Positions 1 to 6,696 of a stretch of DNA of 64,000 nt are shown in pieces. The position numbers and the translations under genes were made by a program. Every line of letters begins with the position of its first letter. Position 1 is the stretch's first letter. The notes beneath the pieces were generated by a model. It saw only the letters and a program-made list of their open reading frames with translations. It did not search any database and had not been told where the DNA came from. The DNA is from Methylorubrum suomiense (lineage in GTDB: Bacteria > Pseudomonadota > Alphaproteobacteria > Rhizobiales > Beijerinckiaceae), in assembly GCF_022179765.1 (NCBI RefSeq), contig NZ_BPRE01000015.1:1-64000 (forward strand), in the 5' to 3' direction.

Positions 1-312
1 GAAGGCGCGGGCGTGCTTGTAGGGAGGATTCGTGACGATGCAGTCGACGCCGAACGGGGCGCCGTGCAGCTTCAGGAAGTCCATTTCGGCGACCTGACCA
101 GGGCAGCCGTAGGATACGAGATCGGTCGGCACCACCTCGTGGCCAGCCTGGACCAGTTCGCGGACGATGGCGCCGGGTCCGCAGGCCGGCTCCCAGATCC
201 GCTGCGGCAGCCACTCGGTTGCGAGCAGCGCCCGAACCGCGACGCCCGGCGTCTCGTACAGATCGTTCCCGCGCTCGGCGTGCGGGTGCGCCTTGTTCTC
301 GCGGTAGCTCAT
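1..312 (-). CDS. DNA adenine-type methyltransferase, partial (phage)
   Basis: Reading leftward from an ATG at 312, 104 codons remain open to the window edge, so the C-terminus is missing. The protein carries an AdoMet-binding motif I (EPACGPGAI, about residues 42-50) and motif IV NPPY (about residues 96-99), the signature of N6-adenine or related amino methyltransferases. The start overlaps the stop of the upstream rusA-like gene in an ATGA arrangement, so the two are probably translationally coupled. It belongs to the leftward early block of the prophage. Whether it protects phage DNA from host restriction or has a regulatory role cannot be told. The target sequence is unknown. Confidence 0.8.
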   Translation of the reverse strand, partial: MSYRENKAHPHAERGNDLYETPGVAVRALLATEWLPQRIWEPACGPGAIVRELVQAGHEVVPTDLVSYGCPGQVAEMDFLKLHGAPFGVDCIVTNPPYKHARAF

Positions 313-776
313 GCCGCCTCCAGCGCGCCAATGCGCGGCCGGATCGGAGCCAAGGGCTCGACTTTGGTGCCGGGCGGTACGGCGCGCACTGTGGCGGCCA
401 GATCCGAATGCTCGCGGTGCCAGTCGAGAACGACGCGCTCAGCGTCCCTGTCGTTATCAATGACGCCGTGCTTTTGGAGCAGGTCCGAAGTCGCCTTCGA
501 CAGGTTGTCGAGGTCGGCCTTCGTCTCGGTCCGAGGAACGGCGAGCAGCAGCACGTAAGGGCCCGGCACGCGGCCGGGACGCTGCATCTGGAGCCGCCAC
601 CCCGCCGCATCGATCCACGCCCGGTAAGCATCGGATCGAATCGGCCGGGCTCCCCCATGCCGATGCAGAGCGTTCGCCGACGGCGGCACCGGCAGCAGAA
701 TCGTCACCTCGTCAACGATGCGCCGAGGCGCAATCAATGACGGGGCGAGGCGCGGGGAGATGGTGCGACGAGCCAT
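309..776 (-). CDS. rusA: RusA-family Holliday junction resolvase
   Basis: A 155-residue protein with the RusA core: a VPPSANALHR-type N-terminal strand, then DLDNLSKATSDLL followed by GVIDNDRD, which contains the conserved acidic residues that bind the catalytic metal. RusA enzymes are lambdoid-phage endonucleases that resolve four-way junctions made during phage recombination and replication. The N-terminus is about 25 residues longer than typical RusA, so an internal start is possible. It sits 3 bases after the AAA+ ATPase gene and overlaps the downstream methyltransferase start. Together with the RecT-like gene at 9.1 kb it gives the element a recombination toolkit. Confidence 0.8.
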   Translation of the reverse strand: MARRTISPRLAPSLIAPRRIVDEVTILLPVPPSANALHRHGGARPIRSDAYRAWIDAAGWRLQMQRPGRVPGPYVLLLAVPRTETKADLDNLSKATSDLLQKHGVIDNDRDAERVVLDWHREHSDLAATVRAVPPGTKVEPLAPIRPRIGALEAA

Positions 777-779
777 GGA

Positions 780-1727
780 TCAGCCCTCGCGCGTCGGAGG
801 CCAAGCCTCCGGAGCGAACATCCGCGCGAGCGAAGGATCGGCCCACAGCGGGGGCGGCTCGTAATCGGGATGCGGGCGGGCGTGCTCGATGACGATACGG
901 AGCACGGCGGCCGGATCGTCGACGGGAAGCTTCAGACGTTCGCCGAGCACCAGCGTCCGCTTGATCCCCTCCATTGTCTGTCGGAGCAGGGACGGCGCCG
1001 CTCCGCGGGTAATTTCCGCAAGCCCATCGATCGTCTCATCACCGAAATCGAACGGTAGCCCGTAGCGCTTCAGGATCGCCCAGCGCTCGTCATCACCGGG
1101 CAAGGCCACGTCGATTTGCAGACCGAATCGACGCCATAACGCTTTGTCGAGCTTGTCGTGGCGGTTGGTCGCCGCGATCAGGCGACCGCCGAACGCTTCG
1201 ATTTTCTGGAGGAGCGTCGTAAGCGCTGCGTTCATCTCGCGAGCGCACGCCTGATCGTCGTTGCTGCGCTCGGAGCCGATGGCGTCGATTTCGTCCATGA
1301 GGACGACGCACGGGACGCCGACCTTCGCCAAACCGTCGAACAGCGCGGCGACCTTCCTGCCCGTGCCACCAAGCTTCGCCTCGACGAGCTGATCCGCCTG
1401 GACGATGACCAGTGGCACGCCGAGACGGGCAGCGAGGTGATGAGCAAGCGTCGTCTTTCCGCAGCCGGGCGGCCCGTACAGAAGCGCTGTGCTGCGCGGC
1501 TTCACGCCGACCGCTTCCAAATCATCGGCGGCATGGATCTCGGCCAGCCATCCGAGGATAGCGGCACGGACCCGAACGCCGAGGATCGGCTCCTCCGCGT
1601 CCTTCGACTCGCGCACATCAGCCATGGTGCCAAGTTCTGTCCGTAGGCGTTGGGCGGCGCTGGCTTCTTCTGCCGCAGCCTTTCCGCGCTGGACGCGGCC
1701 TGGAGCCATCTCGCGAACGGGCCTCAT
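780..1727 (-). CDS. AAA+ ATPase (FtsH/ClpX-like module), phage early region
   Basis: A 315-residue protein with one AAA+ domain: Walker A GPPGCGKTT (about residues 85-93), Walker B VVLMDEIDAIG (about 141-151), a sensor-1 ATNR (about 187-190) and an arginine-rich WRRFG segment fitting the arginine finger. There is no protease, zinc-binding or membrane segment, so it is not FtsH itself. Its start overlaps the stop of the DUF2312-RMF gene by 4 bases. Such stand-alone ATPases in phage early operons may load helicases or remodel DNA-bound proteins; the substrate here is not recognisable. An internal start near residue 35 is possible because the N-terminus is low-complexity. Confidence 0.75.
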   Translation of the reverse strand: MRPVREMAPGRVQRGKAAAEEASAAQRLRTELGTMADVRESKDAEEPILGVRVRAAILGWLAEIHAADDLEAVGVKPRSTALLYGPPGCGKTTLAHHLAARLGVPLVIVQADQLVEAKLGGTGRKVAALFDGLAKVGVPCVVLMDEIDAIGSERSNDDQACAREMNAALTTLLQKIEAFGGRLIAATNRHDKLDKALWRRFGLQIDVALPGDDERWAILKRYGLPFDFGDETIDGLAEITRGAAPSLLRQTMEGIKRTLVLGERLKLPVDDPAAVLRIVIEHARPHPDYEPPPLWADPSLARMFAPEAWPPTREG

Positions 1728-2374
1728 GCCGAGGCTCCATCGCCCGCGTCATCAGCCGCCGGCCTCTTCTTCCTGCGAAACGCGTCCGGGATCTCCATCC
1801 CGTCGGAGCCCTTGCGGACGCACCAACCCTCGTCCCAAGCAGCACGGCGCGGATCGCCAGCGACATAGGGATTCGCAAACACGCGCTCGCCGGCTTCGGC
1901 CGCTGTGGAGCCTTCCTCGCGCGCCGCCGCGATCGTTTCCTCGCTCATCGCTCCGGATGGGGGGGACGGCTCCTCGTCGCTTGTGACGTCCGAGTTGCCG
2001 TCGCTACGGTCGGCGTTCTCTTCCGACTCCTCAGCGCTATCGAGCGGATCATCAATCGGATCGAAGCGGCGCCGCGCAGCATCACCGAGCGGGGTCCCGT
2101 CGAGCATGCCGAGGCTGGCAAGGTAGACGTCGGCGAGAGCGGCCGTCTCCTCCCGCGTCACCCGGTCAGAGTTATCCTCCATCATCCGAGCGACGACGAG
2201 CATCAGGGCTTTCTTGTCGTAGCCCTGCGCACCGGCCTCGTTCCTGATGTCCTTAATATCCGCCTGAAAAACTTTGATCTCTTCTCGAAGGCGGACAATC
2301 CGTTCCGCAAACGATCGAAGCATGTCGACGGCAGAAGAGTTGGGTTGCGCGCGACGGCGACTTGTGTTTCCCAT
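1724..2374 (-). CDS. GapR-like (DUF2312) protein with C-terminal RMF/CrpP-like domain
   Basis: A 216-residue protein. I chose the ATG at 2374 because GGAG sits 6 bases before it; a TTG at 2386 would place that same GGAG inside the gene. The first ~85 residues are a DUF2312/GapR-type coiled helical region (FAERIVRLREEIKVFQADIK, then IRNEAGAQGYDKKALM). GapR binds over-twisted DNA in Caulobacter. A long acidic, Ser/Glu-rich linker follows. The last ~60 residues show an RMF/CrpP-like pattern: EEGSTAAEAGE, NPY, then RRAAWDEGW. That family includes ribosome modulation factor and plasmid CrpP. The combination suggests a DNA-binding head joined to a small effector tail; the tail function is inferred only. 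Confidence 0.75.
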   Translation of the reverse strand: MGNTSRRRAQPNSSAVDMLRSFAERIVRLREEIKVFQADIKDIRNEAGAQGYDKKALMLVVARMMEDNSDRVTREETAALADVYLASLGMLDGTPLGDAARRRFDPIDDPLDSAEESEENADRSDGNSDVTSDEEPSPPSGAMSEETIAAAREEGSTAAEAGERVFANPYVAGDPRRAAWDEGWCVRKGSDGMEIPDAFRRKKRPAADDAGDGASA

Positions 2375-2442
2375 GATGAACTCCAACGGAAGTTTTCAGA
2401 CCGCCCGGCACCCGCTCCCCAGCAGGCCGGGCGGTTCGCGTT

Positions 2443-2667
2443 TCAGGGGGTGGCGGCAGCCGCAGCGGGGATCGTGGTCCCGGCGCCGCACATCCGGATC
2501 CGATCTTCGGCCAGGGACAGCAGGCGAAGGGCTTCCCGCAGGTTCGCCCGCTCGCTCCGGGCGGCCGGCTCCTCGCACCCGTGCAGCTCACCGCAGCGGC
2601 GCACGACCTCGTCCCGGAGGCCAGAGACCTTTTCCGCGATGGCGGCGAGGGGCGAGGCGCCGGACAT
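2443..2667 (-). CDS. Small phage protein, unknown
   Basis: A 74-residue protein from an ATG at 2667. It is rich in Ala, Arg and Glu and looks helical (SERANLREALRLLSLAEDRIRMCG), with a two-helix-like layout resembling small phage early proteins. It starts just after the gp49-like gene stops and lies in the same leftward operon, which is the main support that it is real. No family is recognised and no function is assigned. Confidence 0.55.
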   Translation of the reverse strand: MSGASPLAAIAEKVSGLRDEVVRRCGELHGCEEPAARSERANLREALRLLSLAEDRIRMCGAGTTIPAAAAATP

Positions 2668-2669
2668 GG

Positions 2670-3299
2670 TCAGGCGGCCTGGATGGCGTCGTCTTGCCCG
2701 CAGGCCTCAGCCTCACGCTGCGCAAGCAATTCCCGCAACAGGTAGCCTTCGAGCGGCCAGAGCTTCCGGAACGCGTTCTCGTAAGCGTACCGCTCACCCA
2801 CCTGCTGATCGTAATTCTCAGGCGCGGCTGGGGCGCTCTCTCCGGTGACGAAGAACCCGGTTTGCAAAATGATGAGGCAGATCGTCAGGTGACGGACGCG
2901 GAAATACTCTACTTCCGCGATCTTGGCTTTGATCGACGCTTCGGTGACGCGCGGAGCCGTCTTCGTCTCCACTACGGCTTGCGTCTCGGCGAGGCTTAGC
3001 GCGGGGTCGCCCTTGCTGTCGGGCTGGCGCGAAGCCGGCGAGTAGGTCGCCACGAACACCGAATCCTTGCAGGGATACAGTTCGCCCTCGACGCCGCGGA
3101 TGATCCAATCGGTGGGAGAGGCGATCATCACCCCTTCGGTCGTGAAGACGTGGACGGTGTCGCCGATCCGCATGATACCGCCGGGCACATCAGGACCCTT
3201 GTTGAGAGCCTCCAAGATCCAGTCCGGCACATCGCCGACGGTCCTGCCGTCCCACTGGACCGCTTCAATCGTCACCGGCTTTTTCGTGAATTGGCCCAC
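2670..3299 (-). CDS. Fusion of phage PGDWI-type domain and gp49/gp66-like domain
   Basis: A 209-residue protein beginning at GTG 3299 with a GAGGAG ribosome site just upstream. Residues 1-85 match a common phage domain that begins QFTKKPVTIEAVQW and ends DWIIRGVEGELYPCKDSVF. Residues ~115-200 match the phage gp49/Sf6 gp66-like family (EASIKAKIAEVEYFRVRHLTI, GFFVTGESA, then YENAFRKLWPLEGYLLRE). Both domains are usually separate small phage proteins of unknown function. Here they are one reading frame with a short linker. It lies between the 74-residue and 151-residue proteins of the leftward operon. Confidence 0.7.
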   Translation of the reverse strand: MGQFTKKPVTIEAVQWDGRTVGDVPDWILEALNKGPDVPGGIMRIGDTVHVFTTEGVMIASPTDWIIRGVEGELYPCKDSVFVATYSPASRQPDSKGDPALSLAETQAVVETKTAPRVTEASIKAKIAEVEYFRVRHLTICLIILQTGFFVTGESAPAAPENYDQQVGERYAYENAFRKLWPLEGYLLRELLAQREAEACGQDDAIQAA

Positions 3300-3324
3300 G
3301 GCCCGTCTCCTCAGGTTCGGCGGC

Positions 3325-3780
3325 TCACGGCCGCGGGTCGGCCGCCCGGAACAGCGGCAGATCGGTCAGTTCGGGGGGAGGCAGCCGTCGCGACGACCGA
3401 GCACGCGTGCCCAGAGTCGGCGGCACCAGGTCGTCACCGCTGTCGTCAGACTCGACGGCAGCCGCACGAAGAAGAGCACCAGCCGCGCGAACAGCACGAT
3501 GATCAGGCCCGGCGACGAGGGCGGTGAGCGCGGTTTCATCGGCGAGCTTCCTGAGTTGCCGCTCGCGTTCGGCGGCATGGGCGGCTTCGAGCCTGGACAG
3601 GACGTGAGAGGCGATTTCCTTGGGTGGCCGGTATTTCAGCGCCCAGACCTTCGAGAACGGGACCTTGGCGCGCGCCGCGACCCGCTTCATCGCGTTGCCG
3701 GCGTCGCCCCAGCCCTTGGCTTCCCAGCGAACGAGATCATCGGCCCAGGTCTGAGCCCGTGAGACGTCAGCGCTATTCAT
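3325..3780 (-). CDS. Phage protein with HTH-like N-terminus, unknown
   Basis: A 151-residue protein from an ATG at 3780. Residues ~20-60 (GNAMKRVAARAKVPFSKVWALKYR) read like a helix-turn-helix or small DNA-binding helix pair. The middle is charged and helical (LEAAHAAERERQLRKLADETA) and the tail is Pro/Arg-rich. It is the first gene of the leftward string that runs to the methyltransferase. A longer version from 3816 is possible but adds only 12 residues and has no clear ribosome site. Function unknown; DNA-binding is a guess from the helix pattern. Confidence 0.6.
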   Translation of the reverse strand: MNSADVSRAQTWADDLVRWEAKGWGDAGNAMKRVAARAKVPFSKVWALKYRPPKEIASHVLSRLEAAHAAERERQLRKLADETALTALVAGPDHRAVRAAGALLRAAAVESDDSGDDLVPPTLGTRARSSRRLPPPELTDLPLFRAADPRP

Positions 3781-3816
3781 TTGCGCCACCCGCAAAAGCT
3801 TTTTGCACACCTGCAA

Positions 3817-4265
3817 ATCCCCCTGTGATTACTTCGAACCACAGAGGGAGGACGTGCGGGTGCAGAGGGAGGACGAACGCACGAGGTACACAGGCGCGAC
3901 CGCTACTTGCTGCCAGGCGTCGGCGGGCGCGCGGGAAGAGAAGGGCCGGAGCCCGCAGGCTCCGGCAGTCTCGGGAGAAACCATCCAGAACGGATGTGCC
4001 CAAGAGGGCGACGGACGCATCGTGGGGACGATGCGAAGAGGGGAGGCGCCGACGACCATCGGAAACGGGGGCCATCGACGCCACCGGCCGGGTCATTCCG
4101 GCACGGTTCGAAAGGGGAGCGCGGCGGACGCTTGGGGGCTTAAGCGCACCCGCCGCGCACGGGAGGCCGAAGCCGCCCGATCTGGAGCCAAAATTGCAAC
4201 AGGCACGAAGAGTGCGGCCTGTGCCATAGATGAGAATGGTGGATCTGGCCGCCGGGGAAATTCCT
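3817..4265. other. Stretch without a recognisable gene; contains a 13-bp tandem repeat
   Basis: All frames here give Arg/Gly/Ser-rich translations with no family resemblance and no good ribosome site. CAGAGGGAGGACG occurs twice, at 3842-3854 and 3863-3875, with a 21-base period. The stretch lies just upstream of the leftward operon, so it may hold its promoter, but I cannot identify clear -35/-10 boxes. Confidence 0.4.
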
Positions 4266-4511
4266 ATGGCGAGCTGGAAACCACCCCTGAATTGTCCGTA
4301 TCTCAACGAGATGTGGTCTGTACTATCCGTAATTCGGGATGGCGACATAACAACAACCAGCTCGGCTGTATTGTTGGACATAACCGCGCTACAAGTACGT
4401 GCCGTCGCCGGAGATGCGAACGCTGATACGCTCGCCGTGCTGGCGGTCTTTCGGCGCATGGCTGCTTCAGAAGCTTCCAAGCACTGGCCGCCCCGTATCC
4501 GTGGGCACTGA
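4266..4511 (+). CDS. Possible small protein, unknown
   Basis: An 81-codon frame with GGGGA 7 bases before its ATG. The translation (MASWKPPLNCPYLNEMWSVL start) has mixed composition and a hydrophobic, Ala-rich second half, but resembles no family I know. Base composition is lower in GC than the flanks. It could be a recently acquired or spurious gene. The evidence is only the open frame and the ribosome site. Confidence 0.3.
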   Translation: MASWKPPLNCPYLNEMWSVLSVIRDGDITTTSSAVLLDITALQVRAVAGDANADTLAVLAVFRRMAASEASKHWPPRIRGH

Positions 4512-4521
4512 CCGGCAGCGC

Positions 4522-4662
4522 TCACGACACCCACCCCGCAATCCGGGCGATCCCGGACGCGACGGCATTGATGACGCCGACGGCGAGCGCGAGCGCCGAT
4601 CCCATCAGGTCAGCGCGGGCGAAGCTGGCGCAGGCGGCGAAGGTGAGGGCGAGCGCGGCCAT
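4522..4662 (-). CDS. Possible small membrane protein
   Basis: A 46-residue frame from ATG 4662. It has two hydrophobic stretches (MAALALTFAACASFARA, then LMGSALALAVGVINAVASGI) and a short C-terminus. It could be a small phage membrane protein (holin-like or superinfection-exclusion-like), but no motif supports a role. The ribosome site is weak. A much longer frame runs through from 5253 on the same strand, so this could also be just its tail. Confidence 0.3.
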   Translation of the reverse strand: MAALALTFAACASFARADLMGSALALAVGVINAVASGIARIAGWVS

Positions 4663-4764
4663 GTCAGGCAGTCTCGCAGAAAGCAGGGATGGGCGGTCGA
4701 GATGCTCGTTCGGCAGTCCGCCCTTTTCAATATAATATTTTACAACTCTAATGGAGCTATAAAC

Positions 4765-5172
4765 ATGGCTGGTGCGGGAAAATTCAATAGCACTGTCGAT
4801 GAAGATCGAAATAGTACCAGCTTGCGTATTGATAGCGAGGACGGAAGTGTAGCAACTTTGCAGGTGAATGGTTTTGAACTTGTTCAGATTATGCGCGTCC
4901 TCGCTTGTGCCCGAGATCGCATGATGCCGGAGTTCCCCACTAAACTTGGCGATAACTTCGCCCTCAACGAGAGCAACAGCTTCGGCATACTTCGCGACCC
5001 CGGCTGGCGGGTTCCTGCCACGCCAATCGACGGACATCGCGTGTTGGCGGTCCTGATGCCAGGACTCGGCTGGGTCGTTCTGCAATTCCCGCTGGATGAC
5101 GCCGATCAGATCGCGAAGTCGCTCACGGCAGAGGGAAAAGATCCCTTCGCTGAAATCGCAGGCAGAGCCTGA
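4765..5172 (+). CDS. Unknown phage protein, low GC
   Basis: A 135-residue protein. The ATG at 4765 has GGAG 8 bases upstream. Composition is protein-like, with an acidic N-terminus, a hydrophobic core (QVNGFELVQIMRVLA, VLAVLMPGLGWVVLQF) and an acidic end (DDADQIAKSLTAEGKDPFAE). The first third is noticeably richer in A+T than the surrounding element, suggesting a different origin (a cargo or moron gene). It runs toward the cro-like gene, and a frame coupled to cro overlaps it on the other strand. No family recognised. Confidence 0.5.
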   Translation: MAGAGKFNSTVDEDRNSTSLRIDSEDGSVATLQVNGFELVQIMRVLACARDRMMPEFPTKLGDNFALNESNSFGILRDPGWRVPATPIDGHRVLAVLMPGLGWVVLQFPLDDADQIAKSLTAEGKDPFAEIAGRA

Positions 5173-5249
5173 ATCAACGACCCCGCCGGTCCCAGCGAAG
5201 AAATCGAATGCCGAGCGGTCGTTTCGGCGGATCGTGAAGCGGGGCGCGC

Positions 5250-5459
5250 TCATGCTGCCTCCGGAGAGGCAGGAGCAGCAATCAAGTCGGAGGCGGTGAC
5301 CTTCCCACCCGTACCTTCCACAATCTTGCGGATGGTCGTGCCCCTCGGATCGCGCTCACCGCGAATGATCCGATGAATAGTCGAGGGCGGCACGCCGATC
5401 TCGGCCGCGAAAGCGGTCAGATTGATCCTGCGTTCAGCGAGGTAGGCGGGAAGGTCCAT
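5250..5459 (-). CDS. Cro-like helix-turn-helix repressor
   Basis: A 69-residue XRE-type DNA-binding protein. The helix-turn-helix covers about residues 13-35 (LTAFAAEIGVPPSTIHRIIRG), followed by ERDPRGTTIRKI. It diverges from the larger S24 repressor at 5.55 kb, the classic Cro/CI layout. Its probable -35 (TTGACA, complement of 5489-5494) and -10 bracket the first operator. The AGGAG before the ATG directly abuts it, so the start context is odd. It would oppose the S24 repressor in the lysis/lysogeny choice (inference). Confidence 0.75.
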   Translation of the reverse strand: MDLPAYLAERRINLTAFAAEIGVPPSTIHRIIRGERDPRGTTIRKIVEGTGGKVTASDLIAAPASPEAA

Positions 5460-5465
5460 CTCCTA

Positions 5466-5494
5466 TGAATTCGCCAATTGGCGAATTTTGTCAA
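5466..5494 (-). promoter_or_regulatory. Probable cro promoter
   Basis: On the minus strand TTGACA (5494-5489) is followed 17 bases later by AATTCA (5471-5466). The operator O1 lies between and over these boxes, so a bound repressor would block it. The predicted start of transcription falls at about the cro ATG (5459), which would give a nearly leaderless message. Confidence 0.45.
5468..5487. promoter_or_regulatory. Operator palindrome O1 (20-bp perfect)
   Basis: A perfect 20-bp palindrome centred between 5477 and 5478, with core CGCCAATTGGCG. It lies in the cro/repressor intergenic region, within the spacer and -10 of the probable cro promoter. The same core recurs at three other places, all flanking the repressor gene, so it is the probable binding site of the S24 repressor and/or Cro. 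Confidence 0.8.
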
Positions 5495-5503
5495 CGGATG
5501 TCT

Positions 5504-5515
5504 CGCCAATTGGCT
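5504..5515. promoter_or_regulatory. Operator palindrome O2
   Basis: CGCCAATTGGCT, a one-mismatch copy of the operator core with a perfect 10-bp centre (5505-5514). Its centre is 32 bases from that of O1, about three helical turns, which suits two repressor dimers on one face of the DNA. It precedes the chosen repressor start at 5552. Confidence 0.7.
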
Positions 5516-5551
5516 CTGTTCGATCCCCAGCCACTCAAGCAGTTTCGCCTA

Positions 5552-6259
5552 ATGGCAATGCCTGAGCTAAAACGACGACGCAAAGAGAAGAAGCTGACGC
5601 TGGATGCCCTAGCGCAGATCGTTGGCGTGTCGCTTTCGCAGATCCAGCGCTTTGAAACTGGAGAGCGTGAGCCGAAGCGAACCGAACTCGAAGCGTTGGC
5701 CCGTGCCTTGGACTGCTCGATTCCCGAGCTGCTTGGCGAAGAGGCAGCTGGCGCGAAAACACCGCCCCGGCGAGGTGACCTGCTACCCGTTCCTCTGGTA
5801 GGCCGAACGGCTGCTGGCATCTTTCGCGAAGTGGTTGAATTCGACGACGCCGAGCCAGATTACGTCTTTGAACCGGAAGATGAAGATTTCCCGAAAGCCA
5901 GGCGCTTCGCACTGACTGTCGAGGGCGACAGCATGGACGCTGCTATCCCGCCTATGCCAGATGGCGCGCGAGTTGTTTGTTTAGACTTCGACCAAACCGG
6001 ACAACCCTTCATCGAGGGAATGATTGTTGTTGTGCAGCGGGTCCGCGAGGGGGGACATCTGCGCGAATGGTCCGTCAAGCAAATCGAATTGCACGATGAC
6101 GAAGTTTGGTTCTGCCCAAGATCAACGAATTCTAAGCATAAGCCCATCAAGATTGTAAACGACCCCAGCAATGAGCAGTGGGGCTCTATTGAGGTCATTG
6201 GATTAGTTCGTGACGTCTCATTGAGAGTACGCGTTCCCCGGATGCGTTTGTCTCGCTAG
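5552..6259 (+). CDS. CI/LexA-like prophage repressor (XRE HTH + S24 peptidase)
   Basis: A 235-residue repressor. Residues ~5-60 are an XRE helix-turn-helix (LTLDALAQIVGVSLSQIQRFETG). Residues ~110-235 are an S24 peptidase-like domain with the catalytic Ser in VEGDSMD and the Lys in REWSVKQIE, as in LexA and lambda CI. It should hold the element silent and cleave itself when RecA is activated. I chose ATG 5552 because upstream in-frame starts (5465, 5498) lie within the operators O1/O2; ATG 5558 is an alternative. It diverges from cro, and the same operator recurs downstream before the rightward operon. Confidence 0.85.
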   Translation: MAMPELKRRRKEKKLTLDALAQIVGVSLSQIQRFETGEREPKRTELEALARALDCSIPELLGEEAAGAKTPPRRGDLLPVPLVGRTAAGIFREVVEFDDAEPDYVFEPEDEDFPKARRFALTVEGDSMDAAIPPMPDGARVVCLDFDQTGQPFIEGMIVVVQRVREGGHLREWSVKQIELHDDEVWFCPRSTNSKHKPIKIVNDPSNEQWGSIEVIGLVRDVSLRVRVPRMRLSR

Positions 6260-6373
6260 TTCAGTCGTTCAACTTACCGTGATGTTCAAAAGTTGCATTT
6301 TAGCCCATTAGGGCATGGACGACCCGTGCTCAGTTGTAGAACAATTAGTGAACACGGAGTGAGAAGGGCGCGC

Positions 6374-6604
6374 ATGTTCGACGAGGGGTCCACGGTCCGA
6401 GCGCGGTTCATAGTGCGGTTGCGGTGTCATAACTGTCTGAAGACGACAACGAGGGCCATTGAGTCGCCGGACTTGGAGGACGCCCCCTGCAACGTTGAGG
6501 AGCTGCTCGAAAGCGCCTGGCTTCAGCGTCAAAGCTTTGCCTGCGGAGAGTGCGAGAACCCGATCGCGACACTGGTCAGCGTGAAGCAGGAGGACATTGC
6601 CTAG
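6374..6604 (+). CDS. Small zinc-ribbon-like protein, unknown
   Basis: A 76-residue protein from ATG 6374 with AGAAGGG 5 bases upstream. It has two Cys pairs, CHNC near residue 18 and CGEC near residue 57, fitting one zinc ribbon. It lies between the repressor and the second operator pair and ends 20 bases before O3, so it may be expressed with the repressor during lysogeny. No family is recognised; a role in lysogenic conversion or as a regulator is a guess. Confidence 0.5.
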   Translation: MFDEGSTVRARFIVRLRCHNCLKTTTRAIESPDLEDAPCNVEELLESAWLQRQSFACGECENPIATLVSVKQEDIA

Positions 6605-6625
6605 AGGCTAACCAGTCGGCAAATT

Positions 6626-6639
6626 TCGCCAATTGGCGA
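6626..6639. promoter_or_regulatory. Operator palindrome O3
   Basis: A perfect 14-bp palindrome TCGCCAATTGGCGA, the same core as O1. It sits just upstream of the probable -35 box of the rightward early promoter. Confidence 0.75.
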
Positions 6640-6647
6640 TAATTTTC

Positions 6648-6676
6648 TTGACGAGCTTTTCGCCAATTGGCAAAGT
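6648..6676 (+). promoter_or_regulatory. Probable rightward early promoter
   Basis: TTGACG (6648-6653) is followed 17 bases later by CAAAGT (6671-6676), a weak -10. Operator O4 occupies the spacer and -10, as in repressor-controlled phage promoters. It would drive the long operon that begins at 6697. Confidence 0.45.
6661..6672. promoter_or_regulatory. Operator palindrome O4
   Basis: CGCCAATTGGCA, with a perfect 10-bp centre (6662-6671). Its centre is 34 bases from that of O3. It overlaps the probable rightward promoter, so repressor binding here would shut the operon off. Confidence 0.7.
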
Positions 6677-6696
6677 TTCTCCATCGCCTTCCAGCG

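Noticed and set aside
4522..5253. 243-codon minus-strand frame beginning at the cro stop
   Set aside because: The overlap with cro is suggestive, but the plus-strand gene at 4765 has the better ribosome site and composition. Only the small C-terminal membrane segment is listed separately, at low confidence.
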